Shown here piece after piece: positions 1-13,900 of a stretch of 64,000 nt of DNA (positions within the stretch are counted from its first letter, which is position 1; every line of letters begins with the position of its first letter). The stretch covers positions 1 through 64,000 of the forward strand of contig JAWPHD010011487.1 in assembly GCA_037043455.1 (NCBI GenBank). The letters run 5' to 3'. Source of the stretch: Cyrtodaria siliqua (taxonomy: Eukaryota > Mollusca > Bivalvia > Adapedonta > Hiatellidae). Made by a program: the position numbers and the translations under genes. The notes under the pieces were generated by a model that worked only from the letters and a program-made list of their open reading frames with translations, was not told where the DNA came from and did no database searches.

Positions 1-575
1 CAAAGTGTTATTAGTCGTCAATTATACATATACATATGTCACCAATATAGTGACAAATGGCACCGAAAATGTTGAGACCTTTTAGGTACGAACCCGATTA
101 CTGCACACGATACACCTTCTTACTGTGGTTAACATTTGTGTGAAGTTTTATGGAAATCCTTCAATTCTTTCCGAGTTATGGCTGAGACATGATAGTTTGG
201 GGACGGAAGGACGAACAGACAAACGGACAGATAGTGTCTTTTTTCAGGTTTATGAGCTTTATCCTTTAACATGAGCATCATTTTAGGAACTACTTAGTTA
301 AAGACAGAAGCAAAAAAGCTCCTAACCCTAATGTCAGTAGCTCCTAAACACAAAAACGTTAGCTCGGACAGAAGAACGGACGGTGCGATAAAAAGTAAAT
401 AATTTTAAAAGCATTTTATATTATATTACATAAAGATAAATTTTAGAAACTTCATTGCGCAAAAATCATTGTCCTATATTGAATCACGTCCACAAACCAT
501 TTGCTGGTTTGCTTACTGCCTAGCTCGATATCGATAATGATTCTGAAGTTTGATGCTTTTGGGTCCTCGTTGGAC
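1..575. repeat. Intergenic/intronic sequence with a dispersed bivalve repeat
   Basis: No gene recognised. About 60-235 resembles a common bivalve dispersed repeat: a block around GTGTGAAGTTTTATGGAAAT followed by a GACGGAAGGACGAACAGAC-type stretch. The next SLC23 exon would be expected left of this or beyond the window edge; I could not place it here. Confidence 0.5.
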
Positions 576-619
576 TCAATATAGGCTAATCACGTCATTT
601 ATACAGATAAGAAACGTAC

Positions 620-725
620 CAAGTACTGGATAAGGAATGCAAATGAAGACTGCAGAAACTTTCCCAATGATTCCGAAAATGATATAAACCGTAGCACATA
701 CGTAGAACACTTGTCGACTTGCTAC
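620..725 (-). CDS. SLC23 transporter exon 9
   Basis: 106 nt, phase 0 in and 1 out. Acceptor TTTATATTCCAG, donor GTACGT after CCAGTACTTG. It translates as VASRQVFYVCATVYIIFGI then IGKVSAVFICIPYPVLG, the conserved helix after the NAT signature. Its first 40 or so bases are the source of the intron-8 satellite at 1,340-3,810. Confidence 0.9.
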
Positions 726-3700
726 CTGGAATATAAAGAAATATAAAAAGATCGGGACAGGGAAAGTAGCATTCAAGGAGGACAGTCAACCACAAAACAC
801 AGAAACAAACAAGCAAACAGACAAACAAGAAGGCAAAAGCAATAATAAATGCAAACGAATCACAAACACAAAAGGGTTGACAAAGGGCTACCGCCTTGGA
901 AAGGTCAGTGGCAAAGTAGGCCACTGGGGGTTTAAACCGGTTCTAGGGTGCACCAAACCTCACACTTACCTACTGTCATCCCATTAAAACTGGACAGTGT
1001 AAATAAAGAAATCCCCGCCATGATCTAATCTCTAACCAACAAGGCAGCATCAATAGGCAATATAAGTAAAACACAAATATGCTCGTGTAAATATAATACA
1101 AAATAACAATAGCCTAGAAAGCCACAGTGAAGGTACTCAATGACTTGGCAGAAGCCAGAGCAATAAGAGAATAAAACCATTAAGGGCATAAACTAAACTA
1201 TATTAATGTTTAGTCAACTGAAATATAACGGTCAGAAACCTCACCGGAAAGTGAGGATGGAGTCCTGCCACTGACGTCACAGCTCTGTGGTAGGTACAGA
1301 AAATAAAAACACAAGAGGTATATCTATGATTCTCACAGTCAAAATAACTGATACCAACCATGATATAAATCAAGAACACACGCCGTCTTGTAACCTGGAA
1401 TAAATTATACCAACCGCGGTATAAACCAAAAACACACGCTGTCTTCCTACCTGGAATAAATGACATAAACCACAGGAAACACGTAGAACTCTCGTCGACC
1501 TGGAATAAATGATTCGAGCGCGACATAAACAATGATTACAAATAGACATAAACCACAGCAAACATGTAGAACACTTGTCAACCTGGAATAAATGATTACA
1601 AACACGACATAAACCACAGTAAACATGTAGAACGCTTGACGACCTGGAATACATGATTACATGGAATAAATGATTACACACACGACATAAACCACAGAAA
1701 ACACGTTGAACACTTGTCGACCTGGAATAAATGATTACAAATAGACATAAACCACAGCAAACATGTAGAACACTTGTCGACCTGGAAAAATGATTACAAA
1801 TAGACATAAACCACAGCAAACATGTAGAACACTTGTCAACCTGGAATAAATGATTACAAACACGACATAAACCACAGTAAACATGTAGAACGCTTGACGA
1901 CCTGGAATACATGATTACATGGAATAAATGATTACACACACGACATAAACCTCCGAAAACACGTAGAACACTTGTCGACCTGGAATAAATGATTACAAAT
2001 AGACATAAACCACAGCAAACATGTAGAACACTTGTCGACCTGGAAAAATGATTACAAATAGACAGAAATCACAGTAAACATGTAGAACACTTGTCACTCT
2101 GGAATAAATGATTACAAATACGACATAAACCACAGTAAACATGTAGAACGCTTGACGACCTGGAATACATGATTACATGGAATAAATGATTACAAACACG
2201 ACATAAACCACAGAAAACACGTAGAACACTTGTCGACCTGGAATAAATGATTACAAATAGACATAAACCACAGAAAACACGTAGAACACTTGTCGACCAG
2301 AAATAAATGATTACACACACGACATAAACCACAGAAAACACGTAGGACACTTGTCGACCTGGAATAAATGATTACAAATAGACATAAACCACAGCAAACA
2401 TGTAGAACACTTGTCCACCTGGAATAAATGATTACAAACACAATATAAACCACAGCAAAGACGTGGAATTGTCGACATTGAATAAATGATTACACACATG
2501 ACATAAACCACAGTAAATATGTGAACACTTGTCGACCTGGAATGAACGATTACACACACGATATAAACCACAGTAAACATGTAGAGCACTTGTCGACTTT
2601 GAGTAAATGATTACAAACACAACATAAAACACAGCAAACACGTAGAATACTTGTCGACCTGGAATAAATGATTACAAATAGACATAAACCACAGCAAACA
2701 TGTAGAACACTTGTCGACCTGGAAAAATGATTACAAATAGACAGAAATCACAGCAAACATGTAGAACACTTGTCAATCTGGAATAAATGATTACAAATAC
2801 GACATAAACCACAGTAAACATGTAGAACGCTTGACGACCTGGAATACATGATTACATGGAATAAATAATTACAAACACGACATAAACCACAGAAAACACG
2901 TAGAACACTTGTCGACCTGGAATAAATGATTACAAATAGACATAAACCACAGAAAACACGTAGAACACTTGTCGACCAGAAATAAATGATTACACACACG
3001 ACATAAACCACAGAAAACACGTAGAACACTTGTCGACCTGGAATAAATGATTACAAATAGACATAAACCACAGCAAACATGTAGAACACTTGTCCACCTG
3101 GAATAAATGATTACAAACACAATATAAACCACAGCAAAGACGTGGAATTGTCGACATTGAATAAATGATTACACACATGACATAAACCACAGTAAATATG
3201 TGAACACTTGTCGACCTGGAATGAACGATTACACACACGATATAAACCACGTAAACATGTAGAGTACTTGTCGACTTGGAGTAAATGATTACAAACACAC
3301 ATAAAACACAGCAAACACGTAGAACACTTGTCGATCTGGACATAAACCACAACCAAACACGTAAAACACGTGTCGATCTGGAATAAATGAATACAACCAC
3401 GACATAAACCACAGTTAACATGTAGAACAATTGTCGACCTGGTACAAATTATTACGCACACGACATAAACCATAGTAAACAGGTAAAACACTTGTCGACC
3501 TGGAATAAATTATTACAAACACAACATAAACCACAGCAAACACTTGTCGACCTGGAATAAATGATTACACACAATATAAACCACAGCAAACACGTAAAAC
3601 ACTTGTCGACCTGGAATAAATGATTACAATAAACAACATAAACCACAGCAAACACGTAAAACACTTGTCGACCTGGAATAAATGATTACAATAAACAACA

Positions 3701-4784
3701 TAAACCACAGCAAACCCGTAGAACACTTGTCGAAATGGAATACATGATTACAGACATGAATCAAATAAATCCATAGCACAGACGCAGAGCACACGTCGAC
3801 TTGCTACCCACATCTTTACACACATAAAACAAACCAATTAAAGCACATACGTCATTAAGTATATACATAGTAACACAATGTGTACGTCAATTGTACAATA
3901 ATATTCACCTTTGTCACTCCAATTGCTCCAATATTTCCCCCATACGTGGTTGTAGAATGGCCACACCCTAACAGACCGGATATGGCGCTGCAGAATCCCT
4001 CAATGGCGATACCTCTGTTGACCGCGTGCGATGGCGGCGGTGGACATCTGCACATCGACGCGCATGCGTAATAATCACCAATGGAATCGAGGATTGAGGT
4101 GAAAGTGGCAATAATAAAACCGACAAAGACGCTAACGCTGAAGTTTATAGGACCAAACATTCCTGAAAATGAATAGTACGATTATTTAGAGTTGAGAAGC
4201 ATTGACGACGCACAAACACAATAAGTGTATACGACACCAACATGAATGAACATTCCAGCCCCACCCTCCATGTACATGCAGACTTCTCACAGGTAGAACT
4301 GCCGAGTTGCTGCAAATTAGGTTGTAAATACTCCATTTTTCGCTGGATCATTGTTTTTTGCCACCATTCAAGTACGACACATGACAAAAATGACAAAATG
4401 AACACGAATTCTGGGATGGGGGTGATTTTATCCCTCTGCCCGGAGTGTCCCCATTCTTCCCCGGGAACCACACGAGGTTTTTAGAGCTTTACACAAACTA
4501 ACAAGTCTTCAACGGCTTCCATTGTCCATTTCCATATCTAGAATTTATAATATTCCAATACTTTATTCATGTCAGGACTGTTTAAAACATATCTAAAACG
4601 CATGAGTGTTCTGTTTTTCTCGATGCTCTAACGTAGGATAAACAATCTTGGATGTTTACGGAGGTTTCAGTTTTTAAGTGACTAAATCCAATCGGATAGA
4701 GGGGTTGGTACCAATACAACCACCACAATATGTTTCTGTTTCATATGAAATGCGCACATACATTAGAGTGACATGCTGTATTCG

Positions 4785-4819
<35 letters not shown>

Positions 4820-4854
4820 TAGTAGTAGTAGTAGTAGTAGTATTATATTATTGA

Positions 4855-4891
<37 letters not shown>

Positions 4892-4897
4892 TATTAA

Positions 4898-4931
<34 letters not shown>

Positions 4932-7900
4932 GAACACGTCTGATCTGATGGTACACCCTTTCTAAACTTACTGGCGAGGAGGTATATATACATATTTTGA
5001 GAATCCAAGCTCTATTGATGCAATACAAACGACTTTAACCAACCAGTTCCCAAAGACATACGCATATTCAATCACGGGTATCTTAATAACATGCCAATAA
5101 ACCTAAACTTACACATTATTATATGATATGAACACGTGGTTAGTGTTTTGATTAACAGTTTTGTAGTGTCCTGTTGCCGCTATTTGACGGGTTAGTTTCT
5201 TTAAATCATTGGGGGGAACATTGTAATGTATGATTTCTATGGACAAGCGATACACTTTACATATTAAACGTTACCTGGATACGGAAAGAAGAACCACTTG
5301 GATGTGTGTATGATGTGTGTCCGTGCATCTGTACGTGTGTTGTAGCTAGGTGCATTGGGGTCATCAGGTAGGTTGCCAGTCACCGTTAATATACCACATA
5401 CACCCCACCCAATCAATATAGCAATGAGTATCTGGAATAAAATATATATACGAGTATATATGTATACATATGTATTTATGTATGGTGTTGAACGTCGCTT
5501 TTCAGAAATCGTGTAGTCGTATCGCGACTGTTTTTACTTGTAGCTGGGAGCTCAATCCTCAGCTACACTGGAAAACCACGCCGTAGCCCATAGCATTATA
5601 CCCCACCCGTCACATTATACTGACACCAGGTAGAACATATAATGAAGTATTTAAAACAATAGTTACAACTAATTCATTCCTCTACTGCAAGTAAGCATCA
5701 ACTCTTATTTTTTTATAGTATTACTATTAAGCAGGATTTAGATACAACTACAGAAGGTAACTTATGAAACGGATGGTGTTTACAATGCAGTTAAACGGAT
5801 CGTGTATACAATGCAGTTAAACGGATCGTGTATACAATGCAGTTAAGCTGGTAAAATCGAGTGTGCAGTGTTTAGCGTTATTTTGCAGCACAGGCTAGGT
5901 ATGGCGGTCTAAGTTTTAGTGGTGGAGGCAAAACACCCACTTATGGCTGGCTATAACCAGTACGGTATACCTCCCGGCCTCCGTAATAATCGGCACGTTC
6001 TCACAAGTCGAGCTCCCACTCGGATTTGAACCCGCAGCGGTGAGAGGCGAGAAGGTTTCAAAAGATAGTGTAAGTTCACTTACTGCAAACACTTGATGGA
6101 ATGGATAACGTGTCATGTGGAATCCCTTCTTTCTTGTCCAAATAGGGATTGGTAGTCTGATCTTGGACATATAAAGGGCCAGTATAAGGGAGATTGCGCA
6201 TGTCCTGTTAATGGAAAGTAAGATAAACGTAATAACGAGTTACACTTAGTATCAATGTAAACACTGTTTTCTGATATAAAACACAGCTGAGTATTGTCTC
6301 TTATACCAGTATTATACTGTATAGCCTCTGATGGTAACGACATGTTTCATTGTGTTTAATGCTAGTGTTTCTAATTCTTAGCACTACTGCATTGCCTATA
6401 ATGTCTTATGATAAAGCGTCGGTGTGTTCTTGGTCAAGACATTTTCCCTTAGCCACGTCCGACGGATGGGGACGTAAACCGGGCGGTCTATCATCCGAGC
6501 ACGTTAAAGAACCATAGGAATCTATTCGATAATAAGAGTAGGGCACGGTTCCCGGATTCCTATGTATCTTTCCCCTCTCTCTGGGGCGGCTCTAAATAAC
6601 CTATACTGTGTTGATGAGCCGTTAAACAACATTCAATTCAATTATGATAATAGCATAACGGACGGATAAATGCTACCTGACAAACGCATTTGTCACTTGC
6701 GGTTATCTACCTTATCGTAAATCGTTACATATATCACTTTGAGTTGTTCTAGTATTACGAGCTATTATGTTGTGCACGAATCAAGTCCTTCTTCCTTCAT
6801 AACTTGATCACTGATGGTCCTTCTTCCTGCATAACTTGATCACTGATGCGTTACATTACTTTAGATTTTAGCAAAGCCTCCAATCTACCCTCGGAACGGA
6901 CGTCATCTATCCTTTCTAAATAACATAACTTGCAAACACATTTCACAGTACAATTACTGAGAGCCCTATCGATACTCTAACATATGCTTAAACTACATAA
7001 AATATACATAATGAACCTAGCTATATTTGTAACTAAAACATATACTGTATTTTAGAAATGCCTTCACCACACTCCCAATGTACTATTGGTAAGCACGTCG
7101 TTTTGGCATAACATAAAACAACATAACATAACATAACATAACATAACATAACATAACATAACATAACATAACATAATATAACATAACATAACATAACGTG
7201 CACACACATTTCCCAGTCACTATTACTGGTCAACTTATGATTAAATTGGTACTCTAGCATACATGCAAATATATCAATGCATTTTAGAAAAGTCCCCAAA
7301 ACATATTCTTTTGGAATTTTGAACATCTATAGTCAGAACATATCTGCATTTCCCAGTGCATTTATTGAACGTTCTATTATCAAATTGATACTCTAGTAAA
7401 CAAATATATAACTAAAGCATGACTTGCATCTTTCAAATTCTATTTGAACCTATGCCATCTATAGTTATAATTAACGTATTCCTATATCAATTACATACTC
7501 CTATATAAATAACATATACGATATTCCTATATAAGTAACATATTCCGCAGTGCACTTACTGAACGCCCTGTGTATTCACATTTCTTAAACGAAATAACCG
7601 CTTTTAAGTTAATTAAACATTACTTGCATAAAGGAGATACCCCAATGCACTTTGGCAAACTTTGCCGTAGCCTTCATTAAGTAGATGCCGATGAGAAATA
7701 TCGCCGGTACGATGGTGACTGGACCGATAAACCGCAAGAGAAAACCAACAAGACCCGTCATTCCAATCAGACAATGAATAGTTCCAGCCAGTATAAGACT
7801 TCCTTGCAGCTGAAAATAAAAATAATAACACAAGCTAGCTGGAAGGGATACGTTGTAAGAAAAGCCAACAAGCCTAAAAAGCAATTGAATTGTGTATCAA

Positions 7901-10900
7901 CACATTATATACAACATTTCCAGCCTCCCTAGAGGGAGGGGAAGGATACATAGGATTCTATAAACCGCTCTGTTTTCATAGTTTTGAAAATATTCATATG
8001 GTTCTTTAACTTGATTGGCAACACGGGACATGGTGTTACGTACCAAACAGATGGATGGAACAAAGCGTTGTGTCTTGCTTAAATACACAAAGAAACCCAG
8101 CGGCATCGGTATGGGCTCGAACCCGTGATCTCCGGCTTAAGAGTCTACCGTGGTATATCCACTAGTTAGCCCATCAACCATTCTTCGGTAATCGGTTTCC
8201 AAGTTATTTTTCAGGACATCTTATACTGGTACCAAAAACACACACTCATAACTCCAGGGTTATACCACCACGGCCCCTTTGGAAGGTATATGTTGGAGAA
8301 AATGGTCATTGACATTGTCCGAGAATATCACTTAAAATAAAAGTTCCAGGGCATTTCAGAATGTATATGCTTACGAACGATACTAGTATTCATAGCAAGA
8401 TACAAATTACAATTTTGTTTTTCATATATATATATATATATATAATCGTAATTGATGGTACCATGCTCTATCCTGTTGGAGGGACATTTTCCTTAAAATA
8501 AAAATAAATTAGGCTTCGCGCAAGGAAAATACCATGCAACCAACTTCTTTATTCATTTGTATGTTAATACATAAATATATACATGTATAAATATGTTTTA
8601 ACTGCTTTGTACGTAAAGGTGCTTACCAGCTGTGTATTTTGTAGCACAATCTCTCGCTTCATTGCCACCAAATCAAATGTTGTGTTGCTCAGAAGCGATT
8701 CATTTTGAGCCCGGGCAACTAAAAAACAAAGATATTCATTTTGAGCCCCGGCAACTAGAAAACTAAGAGATTCATTTTCAGCCCGGGCAACTAGAAACGG
8801 GCAACTAGAAAACAAAGAGATTCATTTTGAGCCTGGGCAACTAGAAAACAAAGGGATTCATTTTGAGCCCCGGCAACTAGAAAACAAAGGGATTCATTTT
8901 GAGCCCAGGAAACTGGATAACACAGTTCTGTTTAAAGCATATATCTGTATGTAAATACCATAAAGCGGTGGCAGGATAGTGAGTATAGTAAATAGATCAA
9001 CAATTTCATGGTCCAATTTAAGCATTGATACATATTCAACAAATGTCAAAAAGGGCACATCATATGGTCTAATCTTGAACTTGAAATACTGGAAAATTTT
9101 ACGCAATGGCAGGTCTATTTGATCTGCGTTTTAAGTTGCACTTCACGTTAACAGCAAAAATAAATGCATATATGCAGCTTAAGTTTTGACAAATGTCCAT
9201 TTTGCCTCAAACCAGCAACACTTTGCTCGACTTGCGTTGACAGATTTGTGTTTTATAAGGCGATAGATGTTGTAAATTAGATGATGGGCAATTTGTTTTT
9301 CACGTTTGTGACTAACTGGTACTGAGGGAGGAGGTAGTTTAATCAAGGGGGTCCATTTAGAACAAAATACAGCTTTTTTCCCCCTTAAACTTGAGCGAAT
9401 ACAATCTTCAGTTTATAAGGCGTGTTTAAAATTCATACCCTAAAGCCATGTTTAACTAAAACATAAGTATGTTTATACTATGACTGGTATAGAGTTATAA
9501 ACAAATAACTAAAATTGAAAATAATTTAAAATATTCAAAGCTGTGTTTTACAAAGGTTGTAGGCGATCGGGAAGAATAATGGGTGTCAATCCAGATACGA
9601 ATAACACCACCATGACGTGTTTTAGTTGCGTCATCAATTTAGATATGCACTAACTAGGCCCTATACACGAATCTATTTAATTATTTTAATGCATAGTTTC
9701 GTCGGTTTGTCTAGTTTTTGGTGCATCTATCATTAATATTTATTCATACGATGATTTATGGCTATAATACATGTTGTTGCTTGTTGTTGCTTTTGTGATC
9801 TAACTACACTTTTATTTAATGATATGTACAACTGATATATATGATGATTTATGGCTATAATACTTTTATTTAATGATATGTACAACTGATATATATGATG
9901 ATTTATGGCTATAATACATTGTTGTTGCTTTTGTGATCTAACTACACTTTTATTTAATGATATGCACAACTGTTAGCAATATATACCTCAAACGAAGTAA
10001 TATTGATGATTTAACAACACAAATACAACGAGTCATGTTTCCCAGTTCGATCATTTTCATAAATAATAATTCAACCGCATTTCATGATGACCAAAATAAC
10101 TGAAAGCAAATAAGTATTAGTTATAGAATGTCCAACGAGGCGTCACGAGCATATATCATGAACTATATCGAGGCGTAAGCCGAGATTTTACATGATATAT
10201 GCCTGTAACACCAAGTTGATTATTCTATAACTGTTTTATCGCTAGTCCCCTTGTATGATATCTGGTATAACGGCACACTTTTTGAAAAAAAAACTTTTTG
10301 AAAAGTGTGCCGTTATACAAAATATCAGTACACTTTCGTGTTCCTGTATTGAATATATCATACGACTTTGGACAATAGAAAGTACTCTCAGACATGCGAT
10401 AAATAAAAAGAATAAGAACAAACTATTACTTGTTTCCGGACTCAACTCGCACCGCTCTTTGCTTATCGCCGCCATAGCCAACAACGGGATGACGTAATCA
10501 GGCGCCGCCCCTTGAAACAGCGGAAGTCTCGTTCCGACAAATGTCATCAACAATGACGTAATGCCGCTCATGAAGAGAGTCGTCCCTAGCAGTTGTGCTT
10601 TAAACTCTTCGTCGTCCTCAGCACACACAGTTTCTGCCACTAGGAGAGATACCGAAAGGTTTCCGGAGAGAGAAAGTAGCGCTTGCTGAATGTAAACAAA
10701 TGATAAAATCAATGCGCATGTAATTCTTGATCTACAATTTCTCATGTTTTGCTACATTACTCGAATGCATTGCTGATTGGCTCACTTTCAAAAAACAAGG
10801 ATATGTCTTTAATATGCGAGTACCAGTATTTGTATGTGTGTGAATTGTATTAAACTATGTGGACACATACTCAATATTAAATTAAAACAAAAACACAACG

Positions 10901-13900
10901 CTATGTACGGGTCAATGGTACACAACATATGTTACATATGTTGCTCGCTAAACTGTTTAAATATGTTGCTAGAATAAAACTACCAGTATCAATATTTTAT
11001 ATACAGAACTACTTCAATCTACGTGACTGCTTAAACTGATATTTTAGAAATGTCTTATTTGGTACTAATAAATCAGTTCATTGAAAACGTCCTCGAAATA
11101 CTAATTAGATCGCAAACGTTTTATTTCCTCGGCTTATTCATTAGTTAAAGACAAAGACAAAGACACGGACACATACGCTCGTGCTCGCACGAGAAACACA
11201 TGCTTTCACTTGTCTATATTTAACTCCTGTGTATATTATGAGGTTATTTAACAGTGTTGAGTACAATACTGAATTCTATTGGACGAGTACCCAGCAGACA
11301 GTATCTATATTTGGATGAGGCGAATGAATGTGTTTTTTTGGACGCCAGTATAATGTGACTTGGTGGGGTATCATGGCATGTGTCTATGGCGTGGTATTCG
11401 AGTGTGGCAGCACTATAAAACGGGGCATAGAGCTCACTGCTACAAGTAATATTATGGAAATATTGTTAAAAGCGACGTTTACAACCCCCATCCCCTCACT
11501 ACCCCCCACCCCCCATCCCCCACCCTAACACACACACACACATGCACACTCTAAAATTCAATATAACATATATACATACCCTAAACTCTAACACAAATTC
11601 TAACCCCTAACATAAACTCTAAACTCTAACATAAACTTTAAACGCTAACATAAACATACTCTTCACTACACTGTGCACTAAACTAATAGCATATCATATA
11701 CCCTGTACAAATAAGGGTGGAAATGCGAAGCCTTGCCAAGGAAGAGTACCTGAATACCAAAGAACAGCGACAGGTATATAGGCGGTGAGTCGCTGACATT
11801 GTAAATCATTGCGTCTGTGTCTTTTATATCAACTCGTTGTCTTTCTTGCGAGGCATTTTCACGTGCTGGCTCCTCGACTGGCTCCGTTTCAAACACGACA
11901 TCCTGCACGTTAAAATGTAAAATATGTGAGAGCTACAAACAATACATACTGTATTCATCATTGGTGTAAATTCATAACAGAACGTTAATGACAAGTAATA
12001 TAAATAATATAGCGGAAATTCCCGAGTTAAGTTCCTTTTTGTGTCACCTGTGTAGCATGGCAGACACTTAGGGATCACTTTGTCCGTCGTCCGTCGTCGT
12101 CCGTCACACTTTAACCTACAACCTAACCTTGGCCATAACTTGAAAAATATTTGACCTATGTTCATGAAACTTCACACATACCTTCATCTCAACCCAAGGA
12201 ATGTTGTTACCGATGTCCAATAACTCTGACTTTTATTTCAGCAGTGTTATGCCCCTTTTCATAAACCTTTAACCTGCAACTTAACCATGATCATAACTGA
12301 CCATAACTTGAAAAATGTGCAACCTATGTTCATGAAACTTCACACACATCTTCATGTTAACCAAAGGAATGTTGTTATAGATGTCCAGTAACTCTGACTT
12401 TCATTTTAGCAGAGTTTGCCCATTTTCATAAAACTATATGGTGCATATCGTTATCACTTAATGTTAACCTGAAACCTAACCTAGCTCATAACTTGGCAAA
12501 ACATTGACCTTTTCAATGCAGATTTATTCCCCTTTTCATACACGTTGACACTTAAAAAAACTCCATAATTTATGAAGGATTGCACACCCTGTCTTCAAAC
12601 TTTATAGTTATATTGTACTTACTGAAATAAGTATACTGCAAGGGACACACGTATTCCGTGGAATACCCTTCTAGCTTTCCATTAGTATAGTAGTAACCTA
12701 TATTTATAATATATATGCACTATTAGGCGGATTAGAACAAAAAGGCCTCGGTGACCCACATAATATAGCACATTTGACTGAATCCGGAGATTACATGTTC
12801 TAGACTCACCGGCGGCCCTGGGTTACTTCGGCGTGTTCTTAGGCAAGATACCTTGATAGCTCGTCCGTCGGATTGGAAATTAAACCGGACAGTCTGACAC
12901 GTGTAGCGGAGTATATCCGAAGAACAATAGACATGTATTCCATAGTAAAAGTAGGGCGGGTTTCCCGGATTCTTATGTATCCTTCCCTGTCTATGTGGAG
13001 TCATTATTCTATGGTAGTGGTGGTGGGGAGTGGGGTCGATTAACTTCAATACACCGGCTTAATTAACATACACAATGTGTTTATGAACCGTTAAACAAAA
13101 TTCATATCAATAGGGCCAAATAATGCGCAGTTGACACATTTACCCCCATATGTTGACACATAGTTCACTATGAGTATATTATAATCATATGTTGACACAT
13201 ATTTCACTATGAGTATATTATAATCATATGTTGACACATAGTTCACTATGAGTATATTATAATCATATGTTGACACATATTTCACTATGAGTATACTATA
13301 ATCGTATGTTTACACATATTTCACCACATATTTCACTATGAGTATATTATAATCGTATGCTGACACATATTTCACCATGAGTATATTATAATCATATGTT
13401 GACACATTTTTCATTATGAGTATATTATAATCGATTTGTTTAAAGATTTTTTTATAAATCTATGTATTTATTAGTCTCATATGCATATTATATTATGAAC
13501 ACAACACGAGTTAAACCTGGTTAATGTTCTTTATGTAATATAATTTTTTCAGTATGGATACCAAAAAATAATTCACAATAATGATGTTTATATCTTATCA
13601 TGTCTTATGGTGAGACTATGCACAGAATAAGAAATATGTCAATTACAAACCGATATAGGTTTAAGTAAATCCAACTCAACAGGTTTTCTTCCATCAATTA
13701 GCAAGGCCTCGCGTTCCTTAATCATGTTAGTGAATGCAGATTTATGTATATATATCTAGTTCCTGTCTTTATAAATGCCTTAACTTTTGTGTTTGATTAT
13801 AATACAATGAGACTATTTAAGGCCACCACATCAAACATCACAGAACTGAAATATGGAGAAAACTAATCTTGAAATAATCACAATAATTATCTTGGTTGAC

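Noticed and set aside
490..560. Possible next SLC23 exon on the minus strand (frame with DPKASNFRIIIDIELGSKQ)
   Set aside because: The charged sequence does not fit the expected membrane helix after exon 9, and no good splice sites were found.
1370..3664. Long cysteine-rich open frames (up to 189 aa)
   Set aside because: They are translations of the 58-bp satellite and repeat the same peptide. They arise from unit length and base bias; the array lies inside an intron.
4763..5008. Asn/Ile-rich 81-aa frame
   Set aside because: A TTA microsatellite translation.
11560..11680. CTAACC-like repeats resembling telomeric sequence
   Set aside because: Irregular words such as CTAACATAAACTCTAA do not form a regular TTAGGG array.
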